Origin: Rebecca billardiae RCC1528
Taxonomy: Eukaryota > Haptophyta
Assembly (NCBI GenBank): GCA_965240325.2
Contig: OZ251231.1
Span: 1,922,001-1,986,000 of the forward strand
Direction: 5' to 3'
DNA: 64,000 nucleotides
A program made the position numbers and the translations under genes. The notes beneath the pieces were generated by a model that worked only from the letters and a program-made list of their open reading frames with translations, was not told the DNA's origin and searched no databases. This document shows, piece after piece, positions 63,224 through 64,000 of the stretch (its first letter is position 1; each line of letters opens with the position of its first letter).

Positions 63224-64000
63224 GCCCACAAGGCACTGGCCAAGCTGGACCCTGCTCTCTTCCCCAGGACTGTGGGGTGGGCACAGGGTGAGCAGTGATG
63301 TGACCTGACTGCACCGAGTCTTAGGAGTGGCAGTACCTGGTGGATTTTCAGCCACCGGGATTCGGACATTTCGACTTAAGGCGAGACGGCGAGCACCGAA
63401 CCGTTTGCCTTAAGAAGAGCTGTACCCACCTGGTCGCATTGCACTATTCACGCGGCGCCTTCTGGGGCTTCGGGTCATTTTTGAGACTAGGACTTCTGAG
63501 CGGCTGTGAATACTTTCGTAGGCCGCAAACGGCGCGGCTGGTATGGGTTTCCGACGGAATCTTACCTGTGAAGCGTGTTTCCAATAGTGTCCGCCACGCC
63601 GCCGCCGTGAAGAAGGTATAAGCTGAACGGCGCGGCTCGTATTGGGTTTCCGACGGAATCTTACCTGCTGTAAAGAGTGTTTCCAATAGTGTCCGCCACG
63701 CCGCCAATAGTGTCCGCCACGCCGCCGCCGTGAAGAAGGTAAGCTCCTTACCTTCTTAACGGCGGCGGCGTGGCGGACACTATTGGAAACACTCTTTACA
63801 TAAAGATTCCGTCGGAAACCCAATACGAGCCGCGCCGTTCAGCCGTTACACCTTCTTCACGGCGGCGGCGTGGCGCGGACACTATTGGAAACACGCTTCA
63901 CAGGTAAGATTCCGTCGGAAACCCATACCAGCCGCGCCGTTTGCGGCCTACGAAAGTATTCACAGCCGCTCAGAAGTCCTAGTCTCAAAAATGACCCGAA
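63224..64000. pseudogene. Segmental duplication, copy 2: GT90 3'-end fragment plus second fold-back element
   Basis: 63224-63296 repeats the last 24 codons and stop of the GT90 gene, preceded by unrelated sequence, so it is a gene tail without a body. From 63334 the second fold-back element begins. Its left arm runs to about 63743, its centre is near 63745 and its right arm is cut by the window edge. Confidence 0.88.

Overview
The window is nuclear DNA of a eukaryotic, photosynthetic microbe. Its genes are very GC-rich and carry short GT-AG introns (76 to 405 bases). It has a phytoene synthase with an N-terminal targeting extension, a cytosolic-type glutamyl-tRNA synthetase, C2 and EF-hand calcium proteins, a GT29 sialyltransferase-like enzyme and several sulfotransferase-like proteins. 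I infer an alga with a secondary plastid, most likely a haptophyte. That is inference from gene content and composition, not proof.

Layout. 0-10 kb: a single-pass FG-GAP (integrin-alpha-like) surface protein that runs off the left edge, a small EF-hand protein, and a 1759-residue EF-hand/SAM/double-C2 protein. 10.2-11.6 kb: a gene-free stretch with a (TA)40 microsatellite and a 126-bp triple tandem repeat. 11.6-27.2 kb: GluRS, a TPR-tailed protein, a secreted YaeQ-like nuclease-fold protein, a 1575-residue coiled-coil protein and an orphan polytopic membrane protein. 27.8-32.6 kb: a 1458-residue protein with about 18 predicted membrane spans, whose C-terminal third carries the four-histidine iron signature of lipoxygenases. 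This is the most striking gene here. 33.4-36.6 kb: two serine hydrolases head to head. 36.6-40.2 kb: duplicated non-coding DNA and a broken gene fragment. 40.2-44.1 kb: an orphan exon, a sulfotransferase-like gene and a sialyltransferase-like gene. 44.1-50.5 kb: repeats, including an intact short LTR element with identical LTRs and a target-site duplication. 50.5-53.2 kb: a spermidine-synthase/METTL13-like methyltransferase and phytoene synthase. 54.8-62.1 kb: a WW-domain membrane protein, a second sulfotransferase-like gene, an unknown type II membrane protein and a GT90 glycosyltransferase. 62.1-64 kb: long fold-back elements that have been duplicated together with the 3' end of the GT90 gene.

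How the parts relate. Eight neighbouring gene pairs are divergent with 74-276 bp between start codons, so shared bidirectional promoters look like the rule. The sialyltransferase, two sulfotransferases and GT90 suggest a Golgi or secretory glycan-modifying neighbourhood. Ten of 17 inferred introns start with GTGCGC or GTGCGT instead of GTAAGT. Exon joins were chosen by hand from reading-frame continuity, family alignment and GT/AG dinucleotides; none has transcript support here.
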